Below are positions 35,501-47,269 of a stretch of 64,000 nucleotides of DNA, piece by piece; the first letter of the stretch is position 1, and every line of letters starts with the position of its first letter. The notes under the pieces were generated by a model, which saw nothing but the letters and a program-made list of their open reading frames with translations, did not search any database and was not told the origin of the DNA. The stretch is from Nymphaea colorata (lineage: Eukaryota; Streptophyta; Magnoliopsida; Nymphaeales; Nymphaeaceae), in NCBI RefSeq assembly GCF_008831285.2, contig NC_045139.1:15668354-15732353 (forward strand). Direction: 5' to 3'. The position numbers and the translations under genes are program-made.

Positions 35501-38500
35501 ATCATCTCCACGAATGAAGACTGAGTGAGGAAATTTTGAAAGGAAGAAGAATCTGGCAAGAATGCAACAGAATTTACAATTTGTTGCAGACAGGGCCCAA
35601 AAGTGGTGGAAATAAGAATTTTTGTGAAGGAATATGTAATAGGAAATGGAGATGTTTTTGTGCAGTTTAACAGAAGCTAACAGTATAGTCTGATCCTTCT
35701 TTTTGTTTCTGAAGGGTTGAGTAAATTCGTTTAATAGATCTTACTGTGAGGTTCAGTCTTTCAGAATTCTGATGTACATATCCATTTGTGAAATAATAAA
35801 GGCGCAGGGCCTGTCCCCCGAAACGCTTTTGCCTTCAACTGTATAAATGCCATCAACGGCTTGATTTGATAAGGCTAAGCCACTGAATCGCTTTGTCATG
35901 TAAAAATTTGTATACTTTGTCAAATTAGTGACCGTCTTGGCCATTCAAAGGGTCCTGCTAACCATGTTTATCCCAGCTATTTAATCAAAGCAACCAGCTG
36001 AAACATTGAGTTTTAAAGGGCACTTGTACATAATCTTTGTAGACTTGTATTGAATCTTAATTACCTATAAATCTAGATTCGTCTTGAAAATCAGTAGGTT
36101 CTGCGTATTAAGGGTTATAGAAATAACGTTCTTGAACCAACCTGCTTTTACACCTGGTCGAACCATAGATGCCCAAGTTCTACCCAGACGCTCATTAAAC
36201 ATAATCTGGATTCAATCTTTTGCTTTGCTAAAGGATATATGCTTAATCTCCAAAACCCAAATTCTACCACTTGTCTTGTGCTCAATCCATTAGAAAAGCA
36301 AATCGATTTTTACCTAAACACATCTACAACCAATCTCTTTTCCAGAAAATTTTACACCAATTCTTTGTATGGAAAGTATGAAGCATTTCTAAACTTTTCT
36401 TGGTGATCTGTTTAATCATTTGTATGTGTTTGAACTGAATCTGTGTGAAAATCCTAGTAGGAGACAAAATGCGAGGAACGAATGCAACATGCCTCCCGGC
36501 TTTCTCTAGACTTGTAACATTCTCCTGCAACCGGCAATATCTTCTGACTTCATTACTTGACTTTCTTCATATCCCTCTAAAATTTTGTGGTGGTTGTTAA
36601 GTACAGCAGGTTCAAACCCGTCATTTTATTATTCACAAGGTCCAAAGAAAGTACACGCCTTTCTAAGCACACCCATTTTGTTTCTACTTCTGGAGAGTTT
36701 CATTTCCCATCCACATGCCTGTCAATCAAAATTTGTGAATATGTGCAGAGAAAGGGTTAGAGGGGAGCTTTCTACTTCTTCATGTGCTTATTTCTTGTGT
36801 AAATTGAATCTGTTTGGACTTGGCTTTGGCTTAATATAGATCATAAAGGTATGACTCTTTCTTATACCGTTCTGCTTCTAAAGGAACGCCATAAATTCAT
36901 TCTCTTTGTTAAGCAGCCGCAGAAAAGCGTAAACGGCTACTTTGGCTGCTTCGAAATCGCTTACTGCGACTGCTTAATCAAAATAGGTTCATACGTGAAT
37001 AGTGAAAAAGAAGATTCTTCACTTGTAAGCGTGGCAACGTGATACACCTAGACTCAAATATTTATCTGAGTATAAAATAACTCAATGTGACAGGTTGCAG
37101 TATGATACCCGTGCACGTTTCAGACGGTCAGCCTGTTAACTGTAAGAACTCACAGTAACGTGTGAACTAGATGAAACATAAAGCCGACCCACCAATGTTT
37201 AAGAGGGAGAGCACAACAAATGAGGAATGTAGATAAAGTCTGTGTAGATAGAGAAGATACCACTATGAGAAGAGTTCGACTACTTTCTTCTAGTTTTGAT
37301 TATAAAGCTCAGAGTTTCCCTCCGACACATGCTTTCTTACTAGAGGTCTTTTTCTTCAATTTTGTGCGTGCTACAAAAACCTGCTCACTACTTCTTCTAT
37401 TAATAGGAAAGAACTGTATTCCATGGAATTCCCACATTTGCATGCTTAATTCCAATGAAAGGCACTTCTTATGTTTGGATTAGGGTGGGTCCAAACATGA
37501 TATTTGTACTTCTGCATCAGACTTTCTGGTAACAGAGGTGGCACCTATAAAATTTTAGAAAGGCTAAGGGAGTGCTTGAATATTAAGGGCGTTAAATCCA
37601 TGAATCTAATGTCCAATGGTGTTGTGCGGTTGCAACAAGAAAATGCACACCAAAATCTGTGATTTATTGAATTATTATCCAAGACTAACTTAACGTTCAT
37701 GCTTAAGGTTCCTACTTTTTCCTGTTTAAAGTCAGGAGGGTACAAAAGCAAGGAATTTTGAGATTAAACATATTCGTGGTACTCGAACACCACTCAAATG
37801 AAATCAGGACCACGTCACCTCAGAATTTGGATCTTCTACCATCAGATCAATTTTCACTTCTGCAAAAATCATGGCAGCCTGTTTGACCGCCAGTGTCCTG
37901 TCTACTGAGCCAACACTTTCTGGTTCAATGAAAGCTGGAAAAAAAATGAACTTCAATTCAAAACGGTGATAAACAGGGCAAGAGTGGGGAAATGAGAAAA
38001 AAAGTCATGCACATCATTGTCTTGTCGTCTGTTTGGGTGAAAGAAAGAGTAAAACTGTAAAAGAGAAACCAGAGAGACAGAGGGAGAGACAGCGGAAAAG
38101 GGCAAGTCTGCAACGGTCTTTTTTTTATTTGGGTGCCGTTGGTCCATTGGTTAGAAGCAGCAGACCAACCCTGGCAACGGATATGTGAAGGGCCTTTCAA
38201 CCGTTGCAGCACGAATTCATCATGTGCAGTAAAAACGCGTTCTGCCTCCTCAACAGACATAAAAGATACAATATGTCTTCCGTGAATGCTTAAATAAACC
38301 TTATTCAAGCCATGTAAAGCTTAATGTAATGTGAAATCTGGACCTTCGATATTTAAGAAATTTTCTTGGCAGGATGGATTATGCAGATTCCTATAAGATT
38401 ATTCATTCCAAGAGATACGATTCTACCGCTGGAATTCTCGGTCTCCATTTTAAACATTAAAAAAGAAAACCCTAGTCAAGTGCACAATCTAAATTAATCC

Positions 38501-39300
38501 TTCACGCCGCATGATTGGCTTATTAGTCGTCAAACATGTGACCATAATTTAGCAGTATCTTCTTCAAAGAAAAATGCATACATTGGGCATTCTTTGGCTG
38601 TTATGTGTTTGGTGCAACAAGTGTTAAAGTAGGAAGAACTTATTTACTGCCTTCACCTGCTCATCCTAACCAGGAAAAGCTAAAGAACTGTGGGTCCCAC
38701 CTACAAGAAAACAGACTATTTCTTTTTGCTTGGGTAAGGATATAAAAAATACTAAAGTTACTTTCCATGATGAAAGAAATTTTAGAAATCTGAATGTTTC
38801 TTATTAGAAAAGAAAGCTTGAAGATTATAACGCTCTAAGCTTCTCTGTCACTTTCTATGTGTGGACAGGCCTCAAATCTCTTCAGAATGCGGATTAAATG
38901 GGCAAAGACTCCAAGTTAATTCTGGGATTGACACTTGAAAGCGGCGGAGATAAAATGGCGGAAACGGAAAAGGAAAAGAAAAAAAAAACAACAGGGGTAA
39001 AACGTGAAGGAAAGCAACGTTTTCTTTGGTAATCGTCTGCTCTGCTGAACTCGCCACTAACTCCCTGTAGGAGACGTACTGCAGCAGTGCTGCCATCATT
39101 TCTTGGGCTATTTACTGTTCCCTCCTTTACCCTCTTCTTCGCTTTTCTCTCTCTCTTCTCCCATCTGAATGCCCCTCTGCGCCTTCCATCGTCTGTTGTG
39201 CCAGTTGAACGCGTTCCCTCCTTTCTCTTTATTTCTCTTTCTAACGTCTCTCTCTCTCTCCCTCGCTGGCCTTCCTGCTCGTGCTCCGGAGAGTAGGACC
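32538..39300. other. Gene-free region between transaminase and WEB genes
   Basis: The part next to 32538 presumably holds the transaminase promoter. The rest is AT-rich with poly-T (33631-33649) and poly-A (34396-34416) runs. A copy of the CAGTGGTGGAGCCAAG-type end lies at 34981-34996 on the minus strand. Open frames here are short and unrecognised; one on the minus strand (37958-38308) has no known domain. CT-rich sequence from about 39110 onwards probably belongs to the promoter/leader of the next gene. Confidence 0.5.
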
Positions 39301-39427
39301 GAATTTTCCCGTTGGGAGCTGCAATAAATACGCGGCATTAGGGGCACGGATTGAGTCAGAGTTGGAATCGAGTCGAGGGCTACTGTAGTTCTTGCTTGGC
39401 TTGGCTTGCGTTGCGGTGCGTCTTCTA

Positions 39428-39673
39428 ATGGAGGGTCATCATGGTGATGGTAGTGGTAGTGATGGCGAGAAGGGAGACGGTGGTGACAACAACCACCACC
39501 AAGCGAGCGGTGCTTCTGGGGTGGAGCCGGGAGGAGGAGGTGTCCCATGGGAGAGTCCACGGGTGGAGATCGACACGGCTCCACCGTTCGAATCGGTGAA
39601 GGAGGCAGTGTGCATGTTCGGAGGAAAAGGCGTGTGGAAGCCCCACAGATACCCAAGCACCCCTCCCGTAATG

Positions 39674-39710
<37 letters not shown>

Positions 39711-42577
39711 TGTGTGTGTCTGTGTGCGTGTTGTGAGGGAGGGTGCCTTATACACTGGCTTCTGATGTTAAAGAGTCCATTAAATATGAGCTTCGAGGTC
39801 CTCCCGACGCTCTACGGTCCCCATGATTTCCCCTCTTCTTCTTCGCCTTTACTTTCGTGTTTTTTAGAGTTTTAAAATGTGGCAACAATCAACACTACTC
39901 TAAACCATTTCCCAGAAACTCGGGTATCTTAACAACCCATGTTTTTCAGCCTCTATGGCTGTCATTCTCTTGGTTGCCCCATCTGACAAACCTAATGCAA
40001 TGTCATCGAAACACATTTGAAATCTCCTTCTCATAGATTTTCTATGGCATATTTATTATGCTTCCTATTTCCGTCTATATGAAAAAATTTGGACGCTTTT
40101 TTTCATTCAATTATTCTGAAGAAAAGAATAAGTTCTCGTTCTGAAATTAATGAGGCAATTACTATGGTTACCTATCTGAAAGGGGCAATCAATCTGCCTA
40201 AATGACTGAGAGAGAGCGAGAGATACCTATCGTTCTGAACCAGTTTACCTTGTTGGTGTTTTATCTCCGATGTTCTGTTCCTCCTGTTGCCTCACCATCT
40301 TATCTTTCTGATCACCTTGTTTCCCAGGGCTCAAAAGCTTAGAGATTATGTGTTGATTGCAAAAAATTAGTTGGTCAGCAAACGTATTGATGATACATGC
40401 ATTATATAGTTGATCGTATACAACTTTTAGTGTTGTCTTATTTTCCCCGTTATGTACCTATCTTTAAATTGTGTTGACTGTTTTCTCTTACTCGTATGTT
40501 GTACTTATTGCACTGATTCTGTCATCTTTTCTATTTCATTGCTGAAGAGTATATTTGTTTATTGTTTTTTATGTTTGCGTAAACTAGAATTTATCCACTT
40601 CGTTGACCTGCCTTTGCGTTAAGCACGTTAACCCTCTTCTAGAATTGTCCTTCGTTCAGCAACTCTGACCACTACCAATGTAGGAGGTATCAATGCTGGT
40701 TCAATATCCTATACTTATGATATTAGCGCTCATAAAACCTTGATGGACTTGACTTAGTCATGAACTTGTAACGTTTTTAGTAACTTTACATGATATTCCA
40801 GTTGTTTCTTCCCCGCTCTTACCTTATTTTGACAGTTAACTGTTTTCTTTTTTCATGTTCTTCTTTTTCGGCTTTCTCTTTCCTTGGAGGGATTCTAATA
40901 GGATACTGTCTTCAGAAACAATACAGCTCTGTTGATGTTGAGATATCAAAAGTGGAGGAAGAAACTTCGCGGTTGGAAAAGGACTTGATCTTGAAAGAGA
41001 GGGAAACTCTTGAGGTGCTAAAAGAACTGGACAAGACAAAGAGAATCATAGAGGAACTAAAAGCAAAGCTTCAAAAAGGATCCTCAGAAGTTTCTGCAAT
41101 TCCTTCATCAAATACAACCAGCCCAAATAGGACGCCAACAGGCCCTGTCTGCATGAGAGAGGAGGCTTCACTGGTGAAAGAGGGACGTCATGTAGGTGCT
41201 ACAAGGTCAACTTGTACGGTCGGAATGCAGGTTGATGGCTTAGACCAACTACAAGAGACATCACCGCATGTGGATAAAGTCCAAGGGAATGCTGCTAGTG
41301 GAGCAGTGGATGCTTCAAGAAGTATATGTGGAACCCTTGACTCTGTTCAAGCTTCAGTTGATATAGGTGCAAAAACATATTTGACACCTGAAAAAATACT
41401 GATGCAGTTAAAGCAAGCGAAGGTAAATTTGAGTAAGGCAACAGGAAGTTTATCCAGTGTACGTGCATCAATAAAAATGCTTGACGCACAGTTAACTACG
41501 GAGAAATTATCACTTGAACAAACTAAAGAACGTTTAAGCTCAAAATACAACGCAATAGCATCTATGGAGAAAAAGCTTAGTGATACCCAAGTGAAGTTGC
41601 AGTCTTTCAGAGATGCAGATACTAAGGATTGCATTAACAAAGGTGATATCTCAAAAGTATTGCAAGATCTTCGCAATGAGGCTGACCTGTATAAGCAAAT
41701 GGCTGAAGCTGCTAAATTTGACGCTTTAAGAATAATGTTAGATATTGAGGAGACAAAGGCCAGTGTTCAGACAGTGGAGATCAGATGGCATGCAGCAAAG
41801 AAGATGGAAGATGCTGCACGAGCCTCTGAATTAGCTGTGCTTGGGCAGATTGACGCACTTCAAAAGAGTGAAAGTCCTGATTCATGTCCCCCCCAGTCAC
41901 AACAGCATTCTGGCTTATCGCTTTCTTTTGAGGAGTACGGAGCCTTAGTCAACAAGGCAAAAGCAGCAGAGCACAATGCCAACAAGAAAATTGAAACTGC
42001 AATGCTTAGCATAGATGAAGCTAATGCTTCCAAACTGGAGGTGCTAAAGGAATTGCAGAGGGCATCTGAAGACGTGAAAGTTTGCAGAGAAGCCCTTCGA
42101 AAGGCACTCATCAAAGTAGAGAATGCCAACAATGCAAAGCTTGCTGTTGAAGAGTCCCTTAGAAGATGGAGGGCAGAGCACAGCCAACACCGTCGGTCAA
42201 TTCATGGTTCCATGAAGTTCAAGAACTCGACCCCTGTCCACAGGCGTCACCGTAGCAAAAACTCTGTGATACTTGATGTTAACGGTGTGAATTTGGTTGG
42301 GGATGAATCAAACAGAATACTGAAGCCAACCTTGTCAATCGGCCAAATTTTGAGCAGGAAACTGATGTCAGATAGCCACTTCGATATTGATGCTGAACCT
42401 GGTGGGCATAAGGTGTCTCTTGCTCAAATGTTAAGAAGCAGAAATCAAATTGCTTCACCTCAAAACTGTGAGGACGACACTGTCAGAAGGCAGTTTTCTG
42501 TCAAGAGGAAGAAGTTAGGACTGCCACATTTCCCATTGCGTTTAGTGAAGGGAAAGAAAAAGAAGCAAAGGTTTTGA
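39428..42577 (+). CDS. WEB family coiled-coil protein (At2g38370-like)
   Basis: Two exons, 39428-39667 and 40916-42577, joined in phase 0 across a 1.25-kb intron; 633 aa. Exon 1 encodes a Gly/His-rich lead and the family's N-terminal motif IDTAPPFESVKEAVCMFGGK ending in GVWKP. Exon 2 starts with a coiled coil (KVEEETSRLEKDLILKERET), then a Ser/Thr-rich linker, long coiled-coil stretches (about residues 205-310 and 390-465) and a basic C-terminus (VKRKKLGLPHFPLRLVKGKK). WEB1 and relatives (DUF827) act with PMI2-type proteins in chloroplast photorelocation, through cp-actin filaments. This member belongs to the WEB group with the short WKP N-terminus, whose specific role is less known. The ATG at 39428 is the first in frame; the intron start carries a (CT)n(GT)n tract. 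Confidence 0.88.
39674..39719. repeat. (CT)n(GT)n compound microsatellite beside a splice donor
   Basis: A CT run passes directly into a GT run, starting six bases after the exon-1 donor GT of the WEB gene. Length variation here could influence use of the donor; this is inference. Confidence 0.9.
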
Positions 42578-44049
42578 TCCGCAACTTGCTGGTTTTGCTA
42601 TGTCTTGCTAAGACCTAGCTGTCGTCTCAAATTTCTTTTGTTCTCTCCATTCGTTATTGACCTCATCTTCTTAGACTTAGTGCTTTGAAATTGCCTAGAA
42701 TTTTCTTTCCAAGAGTTTGTGCTGTTTATGCCAGATATAAACACGTGACGTTGTTTCGTGATAATGACTCTGTCTCTCTCTCACACACACACACACAAAC
42801 ATGCGCTCGCGTCACACATTCACCGCATATGCCTTATATGCCTGCTTAGCAAAGTAAGTTGATTTACATATCCTCTTCCTTCTATCCGTGAAGGCACCTT
42901 AATCAATGCACTTGACGGTAACAATTTGTCTCCCCTCGTTGCCACCACAACTTAAACCTATGCGAGATGTTTCGTGCTTACACCAGGGATTTGATATCAA
43001 ACTTTCTGTTTACTGTAAACTGTAAAGGCTATATGGACTGATAAAGCGTGTAACTTTGTTACAAATGTAATCAGTGAGCTCAAACATGTCACTCATCTCT
43101 CACCTGTATCGCCAAAACATGTTTATGAAAGCCGGACAAAACCGCGTTTGAGACGTCTGAAATGAAGAGACTCAAAAGGGAAAGATTTAGGGGTTGCATG
43201 CAAACCTCAACCTTTTAGTTTAAGGTTTTAAAGATGGTGGAAATTTGAATAGAAGATTATCCTTTCAGAGAGGAGGAATGGTGATTCGGGAGAGACATGG
43301 AATTGCAAGCTCAGCCTTTCGGGCGTGCTTGAAACCCAGTGGTGGTGAAAACTTAAGTAGAAGAACATCCTTTCATAAGAGGAGGAATGGTTTATTTCCG
43401 GTTCAACATCATCTATTAAGGAAGGAGACCTGCAGGAGATTGAGAACTTCTAGTAGATCAGACTTTCATCAGCCAAAAAAGCCTCTTGTTCGCCTTCTAT
43501 ATCAGTCAATCAACATTCTTTGCTGATTTCAGATAGAACGGTAAAGAGTGAAATCGGGTTCGACATTTAAATTTAGGGGCATAGACTTTGAGTCCAGTTT
43601 AAAGTTTAGAAAAAAAAAAAAGGAAAAGATTATAAACTCATAAGGTTAAGATTTTGTAGCTTGGCCTATAATAGAAAACAAACATTAATCTCAGATTCCC
43701 CATTAAGCACAAAAAGATCAGCCAAATACATCCATAAGTCAGAAATGAAACAGATCCTTTCCAGCAATTTGATAAATCTGCTGTCAGTTATTAATGGAAG
43801 CATTCAGCACAAACTTCGTTCTTTTTTATTTTCTTTTGACACAGTTCCACAGCATAAAATATGTACTTACACGTCTAAGAAATAAACATTTGAGGACAAT
43901 AAGCCGCTGTGTATCCTATGGTTCCAATATACCAGTTCTAAGTAAAATTTACAGTACTAAGACAAGGCAATGCAGCAATCGTTAAAGGAGCGTCCACGGA
44001 AGACAGTTCTTGCAACCGACATACAAGTTTTTACCACTGCTTTATCCCT
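42578..44049. other. Intergenic region between convergent WEB and saposin genes
   Basis: Contains the 3'UTRs of both flanking genes, a short (CA)n run (42780-42796) and an A-run near 43610. Open frames (for example 43245-43526) show no recognisable domain. Confidence 0.5.
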
Positions 44050-47000
44050 TCACATTACTTCATTAAGAGCTCCAGCAGTCAACGCACTCTTGATTATGGA
44101 GGGGAGATTGGTAAACACAGATCCAGGTGCCTTACATGCACGAATGGTTCTACATACATCTCTGGTCTCCAGAAACTTCTCAGCATTTGTCATCAACAGT
44201 GGACCATATTCAAGAACCAACCTCTTGCACTACATGAGACCAAAAAAAGATATTCCTTCATCAAATAGTTCTTCTAGGAACAAGAGCACACACACATATA
44301 TACAATACTTGAGTACATGTACGTTACCTCTTTCACGTGGCCCTCCACCTTCTCACATCCCTTGAGAAGTATTTCAATTACTTCCAACTATAAAACAAGA
44401 AAACCTGTTAGACTGAATACAGTAGCGGAATAGGAGGAACAGATTACTCTTGCCTGCTTTAAATACGAGGTGAAGATCCATCTTCTTTCATTCGTTTAAA
44501 ATGGAAAATTTCTTCAACAACAACAACCAAAAGAAACCCAAAAGGAAAAAGACGGGATACAACAAAATCAGGTAGGATAACAGCACAAAGACAAACTACC
44601 CCCTCCTCACGAGCCTTTTTGTCTTGACAAAAGAAGACAGAGTTCTCTATATAATTGTAATTTTCAGGCTGCAAATGTTTCCTGCATTCATGCCCTTTTT
44701 CTCTCTTTGATGAAAGAAACCAGAGTTTTGGATATCATTGCAATTTTCTGGTCGAAGAGCTTTCCTGCAGCCTATTCTGGTTGACCTCCTAGCTCTCCCT
44801 CCTTTTATGGCCAAATTCAACAGAATTATCTCCTTCATTATTTCAGGCTTTCAGCTTTCCAGCAAATAATGCCTTGGGTGTCAAATCCATAAACATGTTC
44901 AACCCAAAGGCATCAAAACCCACCAAACCAGGTTAATACTGCCCTTATGGGTGCATATGAAGAGCGTATACAAGCATCCACAAACAAGATAGATGCACGC
45001 ACAGACACTTAATGAGAACAACCAACTTGTACAAGCAGAAACATAGTTTGACCACAAGCGATAGAAAACCCTACCTGAGTGTCAGGGTCTTTCAGCTTGA
45101 GAAGAATTTCAGCTACAGCTTTGTGGCAGATCTCGCAGCCATCTTGCTTCTGTTGAGAAACCAAAAAGTCTCTCTCACACAGATTCACTTTTGCACAGAA
45201 CTCTTCAGGATTTACCATAGCAACTTCCATGAAAAAGAGAGGTGCATAATAGTCCACCAGTGCGACACACTGCCAAAATGTGGCATACATATTCAATGAA
45301 CATAGACTGAGACAAACATATGAGTGCATGTCTTAAAAAATAAATTTGCTCGTTATTTTATCATGTCGTCCAGAATATTTGGTCTTTTCCACCACTTTTA
45401 AATTGCTTTTCATAAATCCAACTGTATTGACGGACATAGATTGGCCAAGTATAGGATTCCAAACGAAAACTGAAACATAAATCAGATTCATCGACTGTCT
45501 TAGCCTTTTCAGCTCATAAAATCTGATCTAGACATCAAAAGGAACATGATTCTTTTTAATTCCCACTCTTTTTGACATAATATGTCCATCGACTCAGGTA
45601 GCTTGGAAAGAACACGTTAAAACCACCACAGTGCAGTTGATATAGACAGTATTTCAGAGAGAGAGAGAGAACACCCTTAAGTTTAGGCTGGTTTTGACCA
45701 ACTCAGTTTTGAGTATACAGGAAACTGACTACCATATGCAACATGTCTTGAAACTTGAGACCAAGAAAAAACACATGTTCTTAGAAATGTAGAAATCGTA
45801 GATAGGACATTATAAGACAAAGCTTTTGTAAAATCTTATATCACAATTATAAGAGCATGACTCTTATGTCACTTCTGAAGCTTCCAGATTTAGAAATTGT
45901 ATCTTTCTGGATAGTTTAATAAATAAATAGCCAAAAAATATGATTCAAGAGAGGGCTGGTTAAACCAGCCTAGTTTGTATGTGTGTGTGTGTGTATCGAT
46001 TGGTTTCTTTCCCCATTCCAAGCCAACATGGTGTACAAGCAAGAGGTTTGGAAAACTTGTCACATGCAGGTCAAATAACGCCCGAAGAGGAAAAGATTCC
46101 CCAACAACAAAAGAAGCTTAACAACAACAGAACAGCTCCGTTTTGGAAAGAGAAGAGCATGGCAGCAAACCTCAGAGACTACACGGATGAAGGATTACAA
46201 GATAACAGGGATTCAACAAAAGCTGGATGGAAGGGCACACCTGATGACTGAAGGAATGCAACTGTGTACATGCTGCATGCAACTTGCTGACTATCTCCGT
46301 CTGAGTCTGGTTATCACCGAGATAATATACTGCCTGAGATGCAAATTGTTCACACAATGTACACACTTTTTCATTCTGAACATCTTCAGAAGCTATGATC
46401 TCAAGGTTCAGATAGTTGAACTGTGGCACTGGCACCAACACAAACAAGATGACTGTTACAATATTGCAAGTCTATAATTTCAACCATCAAAAACACTTAT
46501 TGGCTTTGTAGGAAACATCAACAACATCCATAACTATATTAACTAGTCACTGGATTACATTATTAAACCATCTAGTACATGGCTTCACCTAGTTATATGA
46601 TTTCTAGGAGGTACGCACTCATATGCATATAGCACAGTCAAAACAGAAGCACAGAAATCATACATAAGCATGAACATGCCTGTAAACACGTGCATAAATG
46701 TGCACCAGCACATACAAATCTCAACTTTTCAATTGCTTATCTTTAACTATGTCCTCATATTCATGCCCCTCTGAAGATATGGTTGTCAACAACATTGACA
46801 AACCATTCTAAGTAACTCCTTAGTGAGGAGTCCCTCCTAGAACTGTCTAAATTAATTGGAATGTGATGCCTACATTTAAAAATATAGGTTCCATTTAACA
46901 TTACAAGCATGATTACCAGAATTGCATTTCCTCATTAATAAGTTCTGACTTTTAACATTGGAAAATTGTATGCCTGATTTGATATTCTTGGGTATTTATT

Positions 47001-47264
47001 TCCCACAGCTATGAAGGAGCAAATCCAAGTGAACATTACTAGAGTTATAAAATTAACGTCAAAATCATGTGCACATTAAATAAATTGCTGGGACTGATAG
47101 CTTGAACTGCAAAATAAATTACCGAAGAAACAATCAACAGAAAGTCAACAAGGAGCTCAAACTTTCTTACCAATGTCTTCAAAAGTTACCAAACTTCTAG
47201 CGTTGCCATCCAAACAGCTGGTCAATAATACTAGAACAGCTAAAAGTTGTCCTCGCACACCCAT
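44050..47264 (-). CDS. Saposin B domain protein (prosaposin-like)
   Basis: Five coding exons on the minus strand: 47264-47171, 46392-46241, 45269-45075, 44387-44328, 44229-44050. They join in frame to 226 aa. Residues 1-22 form a signal peptide (MGVRGQLLAVLVLLTSCLDG). Two saposin B domains follow, each with the six-Cys pattern: Cys 42, 45, 73, 83, 107, 113 and Cys 127, 130, 158, 168, 193, 199. NQT at 59 is a possible N-glycosylation site. The C-terminus ends ALNEVM. Saposin folds bind and present membrane lipids to hydrolases, or disturb lipid bilayers; plant members are expected in the secretory path or vacuole. The length fits plant two-domain prosaposin-like proteins. The splice acceptor CCAACAG just before the ATG indicates a 5'UTR intron. 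Confidence 0.92.
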
Positions 47265-47269
47265 TAGGT

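Noticed and set aside
38130-38180. tRNA-like words (TTGGTCCATTGGTTAGAAGC)
   Set aside because: The A box deviates at a key purine and no cloverleaf or B box at proper spacing was found.
37958-38308. 116-codon minus-strand ORF as a gene
   Set aside because: No domain is recognised, no splice or promoter context is seen, and it turns into low-complexity Ser/Leu/Phe sequence.
40790-40915. Upstream extension of the long WEB reading frame
   Set aside because: Pyrimidine-rich sequence ending in CTTCAG is an intron acceptor, and the conserved N-terminus is on exon 1 at 39428.
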